From CAYLJO01 sp964383905 (GTDB lineage Bacteria > Acidobacteriota > Blastocatellia > Pyrinomonadales > Pyrinomonadaceae), in NCBI GenBank assembly GCA_964383905.1, contig CAYLJO010000262.1, positions 1 through 8,318 on the forward strand: a stretch of 8,318 bases of DNA. The letters are read 5' to 3'. This document shows positions 7,207 through 8,318 of this stretch, one piece after another. The stretch's first letter is position 1, and each line of letters opens with the position of its first letter. The position numbers were made by a program, and so were the translations under genes. The notes beneath the pieces were generated by a model. That model did no database searches and was not told the origin of the DNA. It worked only from the letters and a program-made list of their open reading frames with translations.

Positions 7207-7473
7207 ATGGTAAGTAGAAAAGGCGTCTTTATTGGAGCTTACGTGCCCGCAGAGTTGAAGCAATCATTACAGCGGCGCGCCAGGGCCGAGCATCGCACGC
7301 TCTCACAGGAAGTTACGCGTATTCTTTCCGAAGCTCTTCATGGTCAAAGCTTGCCGCCCGGCTCGATTAATCGGCGCGCTCTGAATTCGCCGAATCGACG
7401 ACGAGAGACTGACCCCAACCCGCGCCGACGCGCTGGTGATCTGCCATCCCCTAGCAATGTAATGAGTCATTAG
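7207..7473 (+). CDS. Small ribbon-helix-helix (Arc/MetJ-type) DNA-binding protein
   Basis: The 88-residue product has an N-terminal RHH domain: strand GVFIGAYV (6-13), a helix from PAELKQ to about 29 (with QRRARAEH), a turn at HRT, and a second helix LSQEVTRILSEAL (32-44). This is the order and length of Arc- and antitoxin-type RHH domains, which dimerise through the strand and insert it in the DNA major groove. Residues about 46-88 form a Pro/Arg/Asn/Ser-rich tail (NRRR, NPRRR) that is probably disordered and could add non-specific DNA contacts. A Shine-Dalgarno-like AGAGAGG and a palindromic site lie upstream, suggesting self-control. No partner toxin follows: the next gene is on the opposite strand and the stop codons overlap at 7470-7473. 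It could be an orphan antitoxin-like regulator or a free-standing repressor. Targets are unknown. Confidence 0.72.
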   Translation: MVSRKGVFIGAYVPAELKQSLQRRARAEHRTLSQEVTRILSEALHGQSLPPGSINRRALNSPNRRRETDPNPRRRAGDLPSPSNVMSH

Positions 7474-7855
7474 ATCTGCGATGACGGGAGTTGCGGGTCA
7501 ATCGTGTATGCCGATTTGACACGCGAGAAGACTGAACGGGTCGCGTACCGCTCGATCAGTAAGCTAAGTGTCTCCGTTGTGTCGTAGTCTTCACGCTTGT
7601 AGTCGCCGGACCTTCATCGAGCTTGCCGTCAATCAGTATCTTCTCAAAGTGTGCTGCGAGCGCCTTTTCCACTCCGGGTAATGTTTTGTCCGGCAAATTT
7701 CTGAGCGCATTTACGGGGACTCGTGGGCGGGGGCTTCTAATCTCTGCCAGGATGAAGCGACGCCCTTCATTAGGCGATAGTTCGTAGAGCCGCCGGAGGG
7801 CGAGTCCACGGATATCCTGTCGAGCATGAATTTCCGTTATGAGATTACTCATCAT
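7470..7855 (-). pseudogene. HEAT-like helical-repeat protein fragment, apparently frameshifted
   Basis: The open frame from 7855 runs 99 codons to a stop at 7556-7558. Its first 75 or so residues look like alpha-helical repeats (RGLALRRLYEL, EGRRFILAEI, VNALRNLP, VEKALAAHFEKIL), as in HEAT-type scaffold proteins. After KLDEG the frame turns into Thr/Arg-rich sequence without helical character (TTSVKTTTQRR). A second minus-strand frame opens just there: from about 7613 it reads SGDYKREDYDTTET, then SLLIERYATRSVFSRVKSAY, and stops at 7470-7472. That reads as a continuing helical protein. The two frames differ as expected for loss of one base (or gain of two) at about 7597-7613. The start ATG (a second ATG follows at 7852) overlaps the end of the response regulator gene by 11 bp, giving the look of translational coupling. 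Even when joined it is about 128 residues, so it may also be truncated. No precise function can be assigned. Confidence 0.55.
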
Positions 7856-8252
7856 GCTCTTTACCCAAGAGACGATTTATCAGCTTGATCAGTGCTAGGA
7901 ATTTTATTGGCTTAGTAACAAATTCCCTACACCCAGCCGCAAGCGCCGCTTGGTAGAGGTCTTCCGAGCTAAATCCACTCATCGCTACAATCGGTATCTC
8001 TCTTAATCCCTCGATCTCGCGAATCCGCTTTGTCGCAACTAGCCCATTGGTCGTCATCAGATTCATGTCCATTAAGATCAGGTCAGGAGGCTGGCGTTGT
8101 GCTGCCTCTACCGCTTCATCCCCATCTCTTGCCTCTGTGATGCGATAACCCCTTAGCTCCAACCAGTACCTCATTAACCGACGAATACCTTGGTCATCAT
8201 CGACCACCAGAATAGTGGCTAAAGAGCCATCCTTCAGATTAACAGTAGTCAT
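7845..8252 (-). CDS. Single-domain response regulator (CheY-like receiver)
   Basis: The 135-residue protein is almost entirely one receiver domain, with no output domain. The acidic pocket is at the VVDDD stretch (16-20). The phosphoacceptor is D62 in LILMDMNL, the switch Ser is S92 (AMSGF), and the conserved Lys is K114 in TKPIK. The domain therefore looks competent for phosphorylation. Such proteins act as phosphorelay intermediates or through protein-protein contacts. The start at 8252 is supported by GGAG 5 nt upstream. The preceding gene on the same strand ends 17 bp before it, and its last residues resemble a receiver C-terminus, so a kinase or second regulator is probably co-transcribed. 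The next gene overlaps its stop by 11 bp. Confidence 0.93.
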   Translation of the reverse strand: MTTVNLKDGSLATILVVDDDQGIRRLMRYWLELRGYRITEARDGDEAVEAAQRQPPDLILMDMNLMTTNGLVATKRIREIEGLREIPIVAMSGFSSEDLYQAALAAGCREFVTKPIKFLALIKLINRLLGKEHDE

Positions 8253-8257
8253 CTGAA

Positions 8258-8261
8258 CTCC
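8258..8261 (-). promoter_or_regulatory. Ribosome binding site of the response regulator
   Basis: On the minus strand GGAG lies 5 nt before the ATG at 8252, inside the 17-bp gap after the preceding stop codon. It supports the chosen start. Confidence 0.6.
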
Positions 8262-8269
8262 GATCGAAT

Positions 8270-8318
8270 TTATCGCGCTTGATCGAGCACCGCTCTCACC
8301 TTGCGGGCCAGGACCTTC
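8270..8318 (-). CDS. C-terminal end of an upstream gene, probably ending in a receiver domain (partial)
   Basis: Reading the minus strand from the window edge, one frame gives 15 residues, KVLARKVRAVLDQAR, and then TAA at 8270-8272. The amphipathic L..KVR..LD pattern is typical of the last helix of receiver domains in response regulators and hybrid histidine kinases. It sits 17 bp before the CheY-like gene on the same strand, which fits a two-component operon. With only 15 residues visible, the identity is an inference. Confidence 0.5.
   Translation of the reverse strand, partial: KVLARKVRAVLDQAR

Noticed and set aside
7207..7560. Toxin-antitoxin pair with the RHH gene as antitoxin
   Set aside because: RHH antitoxins are usually followed by a same-strand toxin gene. 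Here the next coding sequence is on the opposite strand and ends on top of the RHH stop.
7556..7620. Programmed -1 ribosomal frameshift in the helical-repeat gene
   Set aside because: The direction of shift would fit, but no X-XXY-YYZ slippery heptamer or obvious downstream structure is seen between the two frames' limits. A simple indel is more likely.

Overview
The window is a bacterial chromosome segment of moderately high G+C content. One half carries plant-polysaccharide and sugar utilisation genes and the other carries small regulatory genes. Several starts lack an obvious Shine-Dalgarno sequence. A multidomain secreted GH43 enzyme next to sugar-oxidation genes, plus chemotaxis-type single-domain receivers and a HEAT-like helical-repeat fragment, would suit a soil or sediment heterotroph of the Acidobacteriota type. 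That placement is weak inference, and Planctomycetota, Verrucomicrobiota or Gemmatimonadota would fit as well.

Region 1 (19-2580, + strand) is one large secreted GH43 glycosidase. It has a signal peptide, a five-bladed propeller catalytic domain with its acidic triad, two tandem diverged beta-sandwich modules, and a C-terminal CBM-like jelly roll. Region 2 (6594 down to 2588, - strand) is a four-gene co-directional run: classical SDR dehydrogenase, XylF-like xylose-binding protein, zinc-dependent MDR dehydrogenase, and a xylose-isomerase-like TIM-barrel protein. It converges on the GH43 gene with only 7 bp between the stop codons. The likely logic is that the GH43 enzyme releases pentoses from hemicellulose outside the cell, XylF captures them, and the dehydrogenases and isomerase/epimerase convert them or related sugars. 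The exact pathway cannot be read from the genes. There is no ABC ATPase, permease, kinase or dehydratase here, so the binding protein is an orphan in this window.

Region 3 (6595-7206) is a 612-bp A+T-richer stretch without a convincing gene. Its right end holds a 9-bp-arm inverted repeat and related AATCAT-type sites just upstream of a small ribbon-helix-helix (RHH) regulator (7207-7473, +). These are a plausible autoregulatory operator.

Region 4 (8318 down to 7470, - strand) holds the last 15 codons of an upstream gene whose tail looks like the end of a receiver domain, then a complete CheY-like response regulator. Overlapping that gene's stop is a HEAT-like helical-repeat fragment. This fragment appears frameshifted: the annotated frame ends at 7556, but protein-like sequence continues in another frame to 7470. 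The most interesting points are the hidden frameshift, the RHH gene with its palindromic operator candidate, and the orphan XylF inside a sugar-dehydrogenase operon.
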